NCBI GenBank assembly: GCA_964035575.1
Contig: OZ037848.1
Location: 372,001-436,000 of the forward strand
Reading direction: 5' to 3'
Length of the DNA stretch: 64,000 nucleotides
From: Rhynchopus sp. YZ270_cl-10
Lineage: Eukaryota; Euglenozoa; Diplonemea; Diplonemida; Diplonemidae
Shown here in pieces: positions 20,593 to 32,020 of the stretch (its first letter is position 1; each line of letters begins with the position of its first letter). The position numbers and the translations under genes were made by a program. The notes under the pieces were generated by a model. The model did no database searches, was not told the origin of the DNA, and saw only the letters and a program-made list of their open reading frames with translations.

Positions 20593-21684
20593 CATACAAT
20601 GCAACGAGGCCGAGTCGGCCTCGCCAAGGCCTGAAAATAAATACTCAGGCGTGCCTGAGGCGTACTCGGGATTAGTTACGTTTAAGTACGCCTCAGGCAC
20701 GCCTGAGTATATTTATATTTCTTACCAGCATTTTGGTCATGAACAAAAAAGTATTCCCCCCCAAATTTTGTGGTTTTCGATTCAGAGGTAGCAAAATCTT
20801 TCAAATGCGGGGTCGCACGATGAAAAATGTGCCTCTGGGCCGAGTGAGTCGAAAAAATGAAAAGGGTTCGCTAAGCCTTGGTGCTATATATTTTGGTGGT
20901 ACCTTCGGGTATTTCATTGATTCAAGAATCATTGGAAACAAATTTCGGGGGTGCTTTTCGACTGGGTCCCTTCGGGGCCCAACTTGATGCAAGACGGAAG
21001 AGGCTCATACAAGGCTGGACCCTCTAACACTAGAGAGATCCCAGCGAGATCCCAGAATTTTACACATGCCTCCTTGATCCACAGACCACAGCTCTATTTT
21101 TAGTACAACTATGGGGTGCCCAAAGGACTTTTTTACAAATACCTGAGGTATGACTCATCTTCTGCGAAGCCTCTTTTTAGGAGGCAGTTTACTGTAAGCA
21201 GTAACCATGATATTTATACACTAAAAATATCTTGCGACCCCGCAATTTTTTCAGCAGGACACCGAAAGTTAATTTCAGCACATTTCAGGGGGCGGAGGAA
21301 ATACATGGCATGCCTTAGAAACGTGATGACCTGTGCATAATAATTTATCATATCAGCAGAAATATGAAACCGGGTATACTTTCCCTGATTTTGGTACAAA
21401 CTTAAAGTCGCGCATTTTTTGCTAAAAAAATTGTCCGACCCCCGGAATTTTTTCAGATCGCTCCGGAAATGCATCAGAGGCCCTTTTTGCGGGGAAAAAA
21501 TACACACCAGGCGCCTGAAACGCCAGTATACGTTGATATATACTCAGGCGTGCCTGAGGCGTACTTAAACGTAACTAATCCCGAGTACGCCTCAGGCACG
21601 CCTCAGTGACGCCTCAGGCACGCCTCAGATATATTTTCCAGACATGAGTATTTTCAGGCGTACCCGGCCTCGTTGCATTGTATG
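20593..21684. mobile_element. DNA transposon-like element D, 19-bp perfect inverted ends
   Basis: Perfect 19-bp terminal inverted repeats CATACAATGCAACGAGGCC, flanked by ACATAG on both sides (20587-20592 and 21685-21690). Just inside each end are palindromic blocks built from TACGCCTCAGGCACGCCTGA, with the two blocks inverted relative to each other. The 1,092-bp centre has no convincing open frame. A 6-bp duplication does not fit the common hAT, Tc1 or Harbinger pattern; the duplication could be longer with mismatches. Superfamily left open. Confidence 0.8.
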
Positions 21685-23117
21685 ACATAGGGTGTTATAT
21701 TCAACCGTTGTAACGTGACAACGTTCTGGTTTTTGAAAAAAACATTGTAACGTTATTCATAACGTTACAATGTTTCTTCATGTACACAAAGTCATGTAAA
21801 ATATTCTTGCGTTTTGTTCTGTTCATCTTCAATCTCTACAGAAAAAGAAACGGGGAGAAAAATACACAAGTATTTCAACATAACATGTTTATTATGCAAT
21901 CAATAAATTGATAGCATTTCATAAACAACAACAACAACAAAAAGATGGCGATAGTGTTGCCCAAAATCACCTAAATGAGAGGTAGGGGAGCTTTTTGCAA
22001 GAGAGTTAAAAAGAAAATTTTCAAACGATACGTTCAAACATCTCTCACGGTAAACTTTAGTATCAAACGTCGCTGCAGGTTCTTGTGGTTCTTGTGCACA
22101 AGGACACCCTGCTAAGGGTGATATCAGCTCCAGTTCTGTTCTCAACGTGTTTTCTTCTTTTTCTTTCTTTTTCCCGAAGGAAAATACACAGCCCTCTCGT
22201 GACAGTGTATATCATCAAATAAAAATTTGAATGGACGAAGCCTCTTGTGCTTGTCGTGCGTACCTTTTACAAAGCACAGCCATACATGGGGACACAGACA
22301 GCACACCTTTCCCCAGGGTGTGGCAGGGTCCTTAGACTGAAAGCGCAGGATTCTGGTCTGACTTCGGAACAACGACTACTAATTTTGTTTTGAATATTTC
22401 AAAGAATAATAATACAGGACATGAAGTGGCGCTGGTAATTCTGCGCGATGCTTGGGAAAAAGCAAAAAAAAAAAGCAAAAAAAGGTGGATTGGGGTTGGG
22501 GGACATCTAAAAAAGGATGAATGTGTCTCACAGACACAAGTCTTTTTTTTTATTTTTCTTTTTTCTTTTCTTTCTTTTCTCTCTTTGTGTCGACAATCAC
22601 CTAAGAACCCCCACTTGGCTTATAGGGTCTGCACTCAAATGTTGGCCGAAGCCTTTTGTGTTACCGAAGGAAAAGACGGCATTCGTCCTGAACCCTGAGC
22701 AGCTTTTATGGAAAAAAAAATTCTTCCCCCTGGTATTACTTTACCCTGTTAGAAAGGTTGTGTGTAGGTTACGTTACATTGTTTAACAATCCTAAGAAAG
22801 GGAGGGGAGGGAACGACACGCGGATGGGGACACAGCCCGCACACCTCACCCCACGTGGCAGAGCCTATCGATTCTGGACTGATGCGCGTCATTCTCCAGC
22901 GTTACTATACTAACAACAAAAATGGATGATTTTACTGGATGTATGACACAACAAAATAACTACACAAACTAATACAGAAAAAAAACGACATAAAAAGAAG
23001 AATAAAGAATAGTTTATAAGATGATCCTAAGCCTCTCGTGCTTAGTCACTTTATCATATTCGTTATCGCACAGCATCTATTGAATCAATATATAAAACAA
23101 CATAACGGAAATGGATA
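21685..23117. other. gene-free spacer
   Basis: Contains a short palindromic cluster of AACGTTAC/GTAACGTT words at 21710-21775, a hairpin repeat of the ACAG-stem subtype near 22161-22212, and one CTAAG-stem copy at 23011-23053. Short open frames here lack coding character. Confidence 0.5.
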
Positions 23118-23210
23118 CAGTGCGGCGCAATATTACGGGTGCGCAATATTACGGGGCGCATAATTATGGGTAAAAATTGGATTTACCCATAATTATGCGC
23201 CCCCGTAACA

Positions 23211-23248
<38 letters not shown>

Positions 23249-23834
23249 AAAAATTGTTAGAATAGTGTAGCCACCTGTGCAAGCTCCACTGTGCTCGTAA
23301 AAACCTCACAAGAAATATTGCGCGCCGTGGCGAACATTTCAACAATTGTGACATAAAAAGCAGGAGGCAACACGGTTGGGTGAAGTTATCAATGTTACAT
23401 CGACGAGGAAAGCCCCCAGTTGCACTTCCTATGGCAGTGTGGCAGATCTCTTGCCCCAGCACCGGGAATCCTGCATGTGCCATCCGCCTTCACCATCAGG
23501 ACGTCTGCTGAGAAGGAAGAGAAGGCGAACCGGAAGCTTCTACGGGAGGAATGCCAGTTTGCTGTCCTTGGAGGGTACCGGGCAAGCCACGAAGAGGCGC
23601 CGGTGTAGGAGTTGCGGTGGCAGAGGAGACAAGGTGGCAGAGTGTCAGGATGATGATCTGTACGTCTGGGAGGAGAGTGACATGTGTGAGGCCATCCACA
23701 ATGGATTATAAAGAAAAAAAAAATTCAAAAAAAAAAAGTTTTATTACGGGTGCGCAATATTACGGGGCGCATAATTATGGGTAAATATTGGAGTTACCCA
23801 TAATTATGCGCCCCCGTAATATAGCGCCGCACTG
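23118..23834. mobile_element. Tc1/mariner-like non-autonomous element E, TA duplication
   Basis: Inverted ends CAGTGCGGCGCAATATTACG against CAGTGCGGCGCTATATTACG, flanked by TA on each side (23116-23117 and 23835-23836). The terminal repeats are extended by an inner GCGCATAATTATGGGTAAA palindrome present at both ends (about 23156-23205 and 23767-23815). The middle contains a T-family hairpin next to a T-run of about 30 and, at 23376-23711, an open plus-strand stretch with Cys pairs (CRSCGGRGDKVAEC) that could be a captured or degraded coding piece. 717 bp; no intact transposase. Confidence 0.8.
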
Positions 23835-25158
23835 TAAGTCCCCGCATTTGTGCGGGGCGACACAGTTAGTTTTGTGTCACAGAAAGAAAAAAAAATATCA
23901 ACGGCATGTGGCACAAATACTTGAATACTTCAATGGTACCTCAAGTGTACTTCACAAAAAAAAAATGCAACAGAACAGACTAGAAAAACTGGGAAAGAAG
24001 CAAAAACTAGAAACAAAAAAAAAAAACTTTGAAAGATTGGCTAGAAACATGGGTTTTAAGTGATCCTTTGTTTTGCGGGGACAAGATCATAAAACACAAT
24101 TTGACTCCCTGAGAGTTTCGGAGACTCTCCGATGATAACATAAAAATAAACTTAAAAAAGATCACAATGGGTGTTAGAAAATCTCGCAAAAAACTACATT
24201 ATCCCAAAAGGGGTTTTCAAACCCATGCTTGAATACAAATTTTGAAAACTTGGTTGTATTAGTGAAGCCACCCTAGAGTGTGCTCCACTATTTAAAATTT
24301 TATTTTAAAGTATTGACAGTCCAAAAATAGACTCTACTATTTTGGTATGAATTTGTTGAAATAGTGCAACTGCCCCGAAAAGACAGTCTTCACTACATTT
24401 ACCGTATTTTTGGCACAATGTAAGGAAAATGTAAAAATATAAATTGACTTTGCGTATACTATGTTTTGGCACATAAATAGCGAATGTAGGGCGTTCAAAA
24501 ATTGGGATTTAACAATCTGTATTTTTCTTTTCTTTTCTTTTTTTTGCTAAATTGTTGGAGTAGTGTAGTTGCCTCGGGTTTCTGTGTTGCCACAGTGGTG
24601 CAATCTCCACTTTCTTCCTCTTCTTTTTTTCGCCCACCGGGTGGGAGTCTGTGCAACATCGCCCCTAACCAATGGTACATTGATTGAAGGTAGGTGCTTT
24701 TTTCGTTCACGCAAATCATACTGGGACAATGCCCCATCATAGTGGCCCTCGGGCATCCACGCGGGGAGCGGTGGAGATATGTGACGCACTATTCAGGGGT
24801 TCCCGGATTTTCTTTTTTGTTTTCGTTACTTCTCAGAGCTTGGAAGTTCTCGAGAATGTGTTTTTTTATTTCATTTTTTATAATTTTTTTTTTTTTGGTT
24901 TTTGTTTTTATTTTGTTTTGTTTTTGGAAAGGGTTGGGGCGAGAAGAGGAAATAGTACATCCCGACTCTCGTGGGTTATGCCTTGATGAAGATACATCCT
25001 GTGCATAAAAAAAAAAAGCAAAGCGATGAAAAAAAATACGTTGGTAAGATAAAGCCTCAGCCTCTCGTGTATAACCACCTTGAAGGGGGAATAATGGTGG
25101 GATTTTTTCCTCTTTTTTTTTACATCCATGTCTTATCTTCTTTATACAAACACTCTCA
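23835..25158. other. gene-free spacer with T-family hairpins
   Basis: A/T-rich DNA with T-family hairpins at 24239-24293 and 24541-24613, a related partial near 24350, and a hairpin-family copy near 25040-25081. The region lies just downstream (3') of the 25.2 kb gene. No gene seen. Confidence 0.5.
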
Positions 25159-25905
25159 TTATTTCTGTGGGAACAAAGCACGGAGCAGCGCCAGACCGAC
25201 CTCCCCGAGCTCATGGAGGGGGTTCTCCTGCAGGAAGGACATTGTGCGCTCCACTTCTTTTTGAAGATCCTCACGTGAGGTGTCAATACCACCCTCACTT
25301 GCACTCGCACTTTCGCTTGAAGAATCCACGACCAGCCCCATCGTGCACAAAATACCACGGGCCTGGTGTACGGGCATTTTCTCGACCTTCCGCTCCGCTA
25401 GCTTGCAAATCATCGACAACTGTCTTGACCCCAGGACCCTCAAGAGTGCTGGTCTGTTGCTCCATATGCTATCCTCAAGGTGCACCCCAGAACAGCGCAC
25501 GCAACGTGTCTTGAATACCTTTTTGCAGAGCTGTGGGATCGGAGCGTCTGTGATCACCGGCTTGAACCCTGCCATCAAAAATTTGCAAGAGGTCGTAATC
25601 TTAAACGCATCAAGCACATTACCTCCAAGCGACACCGGTTCCGCCGGCCCCCCGCAACCAACCGAGATAACACCCGAACCATCTGGCACTGCGTACGGCT
25701 CGTACCTCACAAAGCGAGCTGTGTGTTGTGATAAAGAAAGCTTCTGTGGCGGGCACGCCTCCTCGCTGCACTGCGACGAAAGTGCTGGAGAAGATGGTAC
25801 AAAATCACCTTCGCTAGAACCCTCAAAGGACGTAGCGTTGTCGGAGCGAAGAGACATCGTCTCCAAGGCTGGAAAGGTGTGCATCATGTGCATCTGGGTT
25901 TGCAT
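25159..25905 (-). CDS. unrecognised 248-aa protein
   Basis: Unknown family. The N-terminal third is Ser-rich and probably disordered (SEGDFVPSSPALSSQCS). Residues about 70-165 look folded, with Gly and Cys (GVISVGCGGPAEP, then CKKVFKTRCVRC, a possible CxxC). A Ser/Glu-rich linker (SSSESASASEGG) follows, then a C-terminal amphipathic helix (REDLQKEVERTMSFLQE). No signal peptide or membrane segment. The frame extends 6 codons further upstream only through a non-ATG codon, so the ATG at 25905 is taken. The last codons lie in TTCCCACAGAAATAA, which resembles a 3' splice site, so an alternative 3' structure is possible. Confidence 0.65.
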   Translation of the reverse strand: MQTQMHMMHTFPALETMSLRSDNATSFEGSSEGDFVPSSPALSSQCSEEACPPQKLSLSQHTARFVRYEPYAVPDGSGVISVGCGGPAEPVSLGGNVLDAFKITTSCKFLMAGFKPVITDAPIPQLCKKVFKTRCVRCSGVHLEDSIWSNRPALLRVLGSRQLSMICKLAERKVEKMPVHQARGILCTMGLVVDSSSESASASEGGIDTSREDLQKEVERTMSFLQENPLHELGEVGLALLRALFPQK

Positions 25906-27000
25906 TGTGAAAGGAGAAGACAAAGAGGGGTTATTTGAGTGTGAAAATAAGATTCAAAAAAGGAATGAGAATTTTTTGAAACTTTTTTTGAGATTATCTT
26001 GACAAAAGGTTGTCCTGTAAGGTGGTGATGGGGCAGATGGAGGAAAGGGTCGAAAGAAAAGAAAATTTAAAAGAGGGGGGCAATGGGTACAACATAGCTC
26101 CTTAATAAAAAAACGTCGTTGTATTCATCATGAGGTTTTGGTTTTTTTTCTCGAAACAATTTTTTTTTCCGGAGGATTAAAAAAAAATAAAAGACTGAAG
26201 AAGTTCTCTTACTATAAGAGTCGCCCTTTTAAAAAAAGACGTGTTGCGCTATTGCAGAACGAAGAGGGAATATTTTGATAGCGTGCAAGGCTGCCGAACG
26301 CTTTTGCAGAAAAGAAAAGAAAAAAAAAGAAGCAGATTAACCTTTTGACCCACTGTAGCCACCCTGGAGAACGAATTTTCATAATATTATAGAGTTCGTC
26401 CACCCCTTATTTCTCCCCCTTTTCCCATTACCGAGTTGTCTTTCCAAAAGTTGAATTCAAAAGAAAGTAGAGTTGAAATACAAGACCCTCTCGTGAACAG
26501 TGTACCTTGGTACATGACCGGCTGGGGGTGGACACCCAACCATGCAGCCCTACATCCATTTCGTGGTTTACATCTGACAGAAGAAAGCTCTCACTTATTG
26601 CTCCATTGCCGAGCTGTCCTCCCATGTGGGGTTTAAATGTATTTTACTCGGAATGTCGCTGTATATTATTTCCGTGAAGATCTCATTTCCGACAAAAAAT
26701 AGTGAACACTCCTGTATGCAGGGGGAATGCACTACCCATTTTGCCCACCAAAAAAAAAACAAAGTCCCGCACTGTTAGGGTTGTAGCTTTTTAAAAAATG
26801 CTCAGTTATTTTCCCCCGCAAAAAAAGAAAAAGTTGACTTGAAATACATTTGCTTGTATGAGAGGCTGTACCGGGGTGGACCCCAACCATGCAGTCCTAC
26901 ATCCATTTCGTTGCATCTGTGTATGTAGGGTCCGGTTGGGGTCCACCCGGAAAAAAAAGTTCCCAATGTCTGAATCTATTGACTGTTATATTAAAAAATA
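25906..27000. other. gene-free spacer
   Basis: Holds two diverged copies of a repeat with GTGGAC(A)CCCAACCATGCAG followed by CCTACATCCATTTCGT (26528-26563 and 26875-26916). Both follow an ACAG-stem hairpin or a degenerate form of it (26470-26512 and about 26835-26870). No gene. Confidence 0.5.
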
Positions 27001-27677
27001 CCTACCCCCCCCGTGTATATGTCCGGACCCATTTTGATGTGTATATGTCCGGGACTTTCTGAAAATTTTCCGGACATATACACAGGTACAGGTGTATATG
27101 TCCGTGTGAGAGGTAAAAATCTGCCTTAAGGTGTACCTCCGCGAGCGAAGCGAGCGGGAAAAATTTTAAGGTGTACCTCCGCGAGCGTAGCGAGCGGAAA
27201 ATTTTTTGAAGGTGTACCTCCGCGAGCGAAGCGAGCAGAGAAAAATTTTTAAGGTGTACCTCCGCGAGCGAAGCGAGCGGAGAACAAATTTTAAGGTGTA
27301 CCTCCGCGAGCGCAGGGTTACGCGTTCTTTGTATGTACCTACGGCTTGTGACTCACCGGTGGCTACAAAGCTCTCAAGGCTGCACAGAGGAGGAGAGGCC
27401 TGGTGGCGGGATGGTTCACAACCGCTCCCTCTCGTATTTGACCCATTTTCCCCCTTCTTCAACCCCATCCCCCGAAAAACCCTCTCCGAAAACATGAGGG
27501 GAGATGCCCCGCCAACGCACCGGCCGGAAAGCTCGGAATGGGTTTTTGCCACTGTACACTGTATACACTGAACTGTGCATATGTCCGGGATGTGTATATG
27601 TCCGAAAACATGTGTATATGTCCGAGCCTCGGCCAACACGGACATATGCACAGGACATATACACGGGGGGGGGTAGG
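27001..27677. mobile_element. TA-flanked element F
   Basis: Inverted ends CCTACCCCCCCCGTGTATAT (continuing GTCC) with TA on each side (26999-27000 and 27678-27679). Inside, GTGTATATGTCCG is repeated many times near both ends. Five tandem units occupy 27127-27314. At 27480-27545 a GGGGCATCTC / CCCATTCCGAGCTTTC segment (reverse) matches the core of the elements at 50.6 and 54.8 kb. 677 bp, non-coding. TA duplication suggests Tc1/mariner-like mobilisation but the end sequence is not diagnostic. Confidence 0.72.
27127..27314 (+). repeat. five tandem palindromic units, about 41 bp
   Basis: Each unit has AAGGTGTACCTCCGCGAGCG, then AAGCGAGCGG and an A/T-rich spacer. CCGCGAGCGAAGCGAGCGG is close to a perfect palindrome, so each unit can fold into a GC hairpin. 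The last unit is partial. Confidence 0.85.
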
Positions 27678-28626
27678 TAAGTAAATATTGGTGACGTGCA
27701 GCCAAAATATTTTTACTATTGTAGTCAACGAAGAGAGGACACTTTGTCATCGGGTAGTGCCCGCATCAAAATAAATACGAAAAAAACGAAAACTTGCAAG
27801 GTGGGTTGTGTCTCTTCACGAATCCGGGGGGGAAAGTAAAGTTGATATGTTCAAACCCCCTCTCGGATGCAGGCACTAAAAATAAAGAAAATTTGTCAGA
27901 TTCATGCGAAGACAATCGTACACACCATCAGAAAGAGTGAAGTTGATGCAAACACAGAAACAAAGAAGAGTTTGGGTGAAGCTGAACCCGCCTAAAACAA
28001 CAACAAAAACAAAAAAAATATCCGTGACAGCGTTTTTTTGGGACAATTGCGCGAAACAAAAATATTGGTAAAAGAACCGAAGCCTCTGTTGTGCTTTCGC
28101 TACCTTTGAAAATTATACATTCCTTACTTACGGCACGACATGCAAACACACACACACAACCTCCACCCTCATAAAGAGGGAAAATGAATTGAATCCCTTT
28201 CGCCACACATAGACACATCCTCCAAACAAAAAGGGAAGTTCATAGCACGAACCCCCAGCCTCTCTATCTGCGGGACTATCGAATCCGCGAAGAAGAGGTA
28301 GCAAAACCCTTACTCAACCCTCTCCATGCACACCTACCCAAACCCCACACCCAGCCCCCATTTCCCCCACCCCTACACACGACGCCTGACACGTCACTTT
28401 TCTGACATATCAGAAGGACATGTCATGTAGTACGTGTCATTCTCTGTGCAGAACACAGTTTTCCATGGTTTTGCTGTTCTAACCCCCCGAAGGTTCTCCT
28501 CGGGAATAGGTGAACCTCAATAAACCTTAGAAAAGTGCGTGTTCTGTACAGAGAATGGCACGGAGCAACGCGAACATGGCATCGTTTTTACTATGTCATT
28601 CTGACATGTGGAGTCGTGCACCCCTA
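27678..28626. other. gene-free spacer
   Basis: Repeat remnants: tRNA-like fragments near 27838-27880 and 28230-28280, and a CTAAG-type hairpin variant near 28072. No gene seen downstream (3') of the dysferlin-domain gene. Confidence 0.45.
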
Positions 28627-31428
28627 CTACTTCCCACCAAACACCACCGGCGAATCGCTGTTTGCCAAAGACGACGGTGAGGTCTCTGTTTCCTGCAAAG
28701 ACACAGTGCTGACACGCTTGTAGAGGGGGGAGAAGGTGGTGCTTGGATTGAAGCGGATTGTGATCTGCTTCACGAGCTCTTCACGGAGGTGGTAGGACCC
28801 GGGTGCATTGATGCGCAGACGTTGAAGGCGACGGCGACGTACGAACCGCAGACGAGACGGCTGTGCACTCCACCCCTTGTCCCCTTCCGTCTCACCACCG
28901 TGCACCCAATTGAAGGCATACTGCCAGCCTCGGGAATCTGTGTTTTCGCTGGTCTGCGGACTCCAGCTCTCCACGTAGTACCAGTCTGCGCTCGCGACTG
29001 TTGCCTCCTTTGGATCGGCCACCCTTGCGCCGTTTGAATCGCCGTAAGCGTACCGGTCGCTTGGCAGCAGGTGCTTCCTTGAATAGTTCGAGAACAACGT
29101 CCTCCTCTGGTTCTCAAACACAATATCTAAGTGCCACACAAAGAGCAGCGTGTTGTCCGCCTCATACCCTGTAGCACCGTTTTGCTTGGTCACCTTTTTG
29201 ATTGAGGAGGGCCGGTGGCAGACGTTGCAGACCAAGAGGTGGGTGCCATTTGGTGCAGGCAACGCTGCGGCGAGCGACTGCTGTCCACGGTTCTGCGAGC
29301 CACGGTCGAGACACACCTTGCAACACTCCGTGCACAAAAAGTGCCCACACACGAGCGTGACAACACCCTCCTGGATCAGCAGGTCCTTACACCTGAAGCA
29401 TTGATACGAAGCGCTCTTCCAACGGTGCCGATGCTCCGACGCAAAGCCATCCAAATCAGCATTCTTCTCCGACACCTGCTGCGTCAGGTTCTTGAACCAC
29501 GGTGCCGCAGTGTCGAAGGATATGTCCGAGAGCCACGCGATGTCAGGCATCAGCGTATCGATGACCCCTTGGTACGTCTCCGCTGCCGTCAGCGAGGAGG
29601 CCTCTGTGATGAAGAAGAGCGTTGCGTTGTCCTCAAACGCTTTTGTCGTTGGCTTTGCGAAGGGCGCCATCTCCTGCACCGCATGGAGCGACGAGCTCGA
29701 GGCATGCGTCTGGTACTGCTGCACTGCTGCTGCTGCCGAGGTTTTTCTCTTTCCCCGTTTCTGGCTCGCTGAGATCCGCTGTACGTTGCCCGACGTCGCC
29801 GACACTGGAGTAGCCACCTGGTCCACCGGTTCCACAGAAGAAAGAAGTCCTCGCTCCCGAAGCTCTTGGTCAATGAACGCCACGACGCTCTCTCTGTCGT
29901 TCTTGTGGAAGTCGGAAATGTTTTTCAACCCAATCGGAAGCAGCGGCCGTCCCTCCTCCAACATAAAATCCACTGCCTGCTTCCCACTGAACGCATGCAC
30001 CATGGCACCCCCAGGGGTTCTCGTTGACTTCCCGATTTTGCGTTTCATTCCTACACAAAGATTCTTAAAAATACCAAAATGGCTTGCGACGCGCCCGCTT
30101 TCTGGGAAAAAATCGGACCGGATTTCTGCGTTGAGACATTGCAATGCACCTCCTGCCCCGGTCTCTTTTACAGGCTTCGTACGGTGCCGGATCCACCTTC
30201 GTCTGCGCAATGTATAATACCACCTATCCACTGTTGGCTTCCTCGTAAAGAAACGGTCCCTCGCAGAAAAAACAGAGTATTCCCAGTCTCTGGTCACCAC
30301 CCAAGGACCCTCCCAGCTCCAACCATCTGTACAGGAAACGTCTAACAGCGATTTTGGCCTTCTCAACCGCGTCTGCGAAGATGCAAACGAATCAAATGCA
30401 TCTCGAGACGACTGCGCTGTCCCTCCATACCCCACCACCGTGTTCGTCCCTGCCCCCGTCCCCCGCGACTCAGCGGAGCGCGACTCAGCGGAGCGTACCG
30501 AAGACAATAAAGCAGTACTTTCCCTTAACCCTTCCGACGACCTCAAATCTCCCGCCATTTGCGGAGAAAACAACACACAGTCGACCTCCTCCCCGACATC
30601 TTCATTGCGACAGACAAAGGCGGCTAGCCAACTATCTGTGTTTACCCTATGCCACCCCTGGAATGGGTAGTACCTTTCATATTCGAACACTTGGTCGAAT
30701 TCCCGCAAAAGCACGGCACCTTGGGGTGGACTCCCCGTAGAGCAACGGTACAGCGAGACGTCGGTATCTGCAACAGAGAGAAGATCAGCTGTGCTTGGGT
30801 TTGCCGCGAGACAGCTGGTAAGCGGCGCTGCGTTGCCTCCTGAAGAACCTAACAAAACAACCGGAGGGGATGGCGCTTTATCTGGATGCAACTTCCTGTT
30901 AGCATTCCCCGTAGGTGTAGTGCTGCGCCCCTCCTCCACCCCTCCCTCCACCGCCTGCAGAGACGGCGGCCGTCTGCTTTCCTTCTTCGAAGAGTTGATG
31001 CTCGCATTGCTATGCTCAGACGGTGCGGAAAGGATTGACTCTCTCCCCTTCTCCTCTGCAAAACTCTTCGTTTCAATAGGGGATGACGAAGCGAGGGTTT
31101 GAAACTGATGTACCGTGGTATGCCTCATGGTAGGACAATCTGATGTGATAGTAGACACTTCTCTTCGAAACGAGGTTTGTGAAAGCGTGGTCGACCCTGG
31201 AGCAAGACTTTGAGGTGAACCTATTGAGGTAGCTCCCTGCGGTGTAGGTGGCTGCGACAGAGCGCCCTGTTGCGACTGCGACGTCGGTGACACATGAGGA
31301 TCGCTCTGCGTCTCCCCACCCCCCGTCGACGGCCCACTGCTCCTCAACGCACTCCGCGCCTTCTCCCCCTCACTGCTTGCCTTTTCAACAGCCTCCTTAT
31401 ACTCCCCTGCATCGCTCGCTTCGCTCAT
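28627..31428 (-). CDS. dysferlin-domain (DysF) protein with central zinc finger
   Basis: A 933-residue intronless protein. Residues 1-235 are Ser/Thr/Pro-rich and disordered. Residues about 243-415 look like a DysF region (FDQVFEYERYYPFQGW; GPWVVTRDWEYSVF; WYYTLRRRRWIRHR). Residues 475-532 may be a DEP-like helical module. Residues 677-737 hold a RING/FYVE-like set of metal ligands: C677, C680, C694, H696, C699, C702 or C703, C706, C734 and C737. A second DysF region spans about 760-872 (DIVFENQRRTLFS; RGWQYAFNWVHGG; RFVRRRRLQRL). DysF domains are known from dysferlin, TECPR1 and fungal peroxins, where they act at membranes. Membrane trafficking or repair is therefore the best guess. The DysF-zinc finger-DysF order is not one I know. 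Confidence 0.85.
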   Translation of the reverse strand: MSEASDAGEYKEAVEKASSEGEKARSALRSSGPSTGGGETQSDPHVSPTSQSQQGALSQPPTPQGATSIGSPQSLAPGSTTLSQTSFRREVSTITSDCPTMRHTTVHQFQTLASSSPIETKSFAEEKGRESILSAPSEHSNASINSSKKESRRPPSLQAVEGGVEEGRSTTPTGNANRKLHPDKAPSPPVVLLGSSGGNAAPLTSCLAANPSTADLLSVADTDVSLYRCSTGSPPQGAVLLREFDQVFEYERYYPFQGWHRVNTDSWLAAFVCRNEDVGEEVDCVLFSPQMAGDLRSSEGLRESTALLSSVRSAESRSAESRGTGAGTNTVVGYGGTAQSSRDAFDSFASSQTRLRRPKSLLDVSCTDGWSWEGPWVVTRDWEYSVFSARDRFFTRKPTVDRWYYTLRRRRWIRHRTKPVKETGAGGALQCLNAEIRSDFFPESGRVASHFGIFKNLCVGMKRKIGKSTRTPGGAMVHAFSGKQAVDFMLEEGRPLLPIGLKNISDFHKNDRESVVAFIDQELRERGLLSSVEPVDQVATPVSATSGNVQRISASQKRGKRKTSAAAAVQQYQTHASSSSLHAVQEMAPFAKPTTKAFEDNATLFFITEASSLTAAETYQGVIDTLMPDIAWLSDISFDTAAPWFKNLTQQVSEKNADLDGFASEHRHRWKSASYQCFRCKDLLIQEGVVTLVCGHFLCTECCKVCLDRGSQNRGQQSLAAALPAPNGTHLLVCNVCHRPSSIKKVTKQNGATGYEADNTLLFVWHLDIVFENQRRTLFSNYSRKHLLPSDRYAYGDSNGARVADPKEATVASADWYYVESWSPQTSENTDSRGWQYAFNWVHGGETEGDKGWSAQPSRLRFVRRRRLQRLRINAPGSYHLREELVKQITIRFNPSTTFSPLYKRVSTVSLQETETSPSSLANSDSPVVFGGK

Positions 31429-31503
31429 ATCTCTCCACCCCTAATCACACTACCTCATGAGAGAAGCAACAATATTATTTTTTCGGAACTACCTGACAGA
31501 ATT

Positions 31504-31539
<36 letters not shown>

Positions 31540-32020
31540 GCGAGAAATAAGAGGAGGAGGAGGAGGGGAGAGAGAGAAGAGAGAGAGAAAAAAATCAAAA
31601 AATGTGTCGCTGTGTGAAAGTTTTTTTTAGGTTTTGGGATGATGAAGGTGATGAAGGTGGTAAAGAGAGAAAAAAAAAGAGCCGTTTTTTTTTTAGAAAG
31701 AAAAAAATGCAGGCAATTAAGTTGGCGTGTGTGTTTTTTGGGATAAATGTATTTTTTTTGTGTGATGGGGGGAACGATGAGATGAGGGCATGGGGGGAGG
31801 GGGGTGGTATTATTTTAAGATGCACCTGAGGGGGAAGGCCTCTCATACAACAAATCTTCTCTCACCCTGACCCACCATCCAGCACTGTAAATGTGTAAGT
31901 GTACTGATGCATAGGAGTGGGCAGGGTAGAGAGAGGAGGTGAGTGTGTATGAGGAAAGCCTGCACCCCAATGTCTGTGCATGGCGGTGCGGAGCACAAAA
32001 AAAAAATCATGATAATTGCG
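31429..32020. other. gene-free spacer
   Basis: Upstream of the DysF gene. Contains an A-run of about 33 (31505-31537) and purine-rich low-complexity DNA. No gene or clear repeat. Confidence 0.45.
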
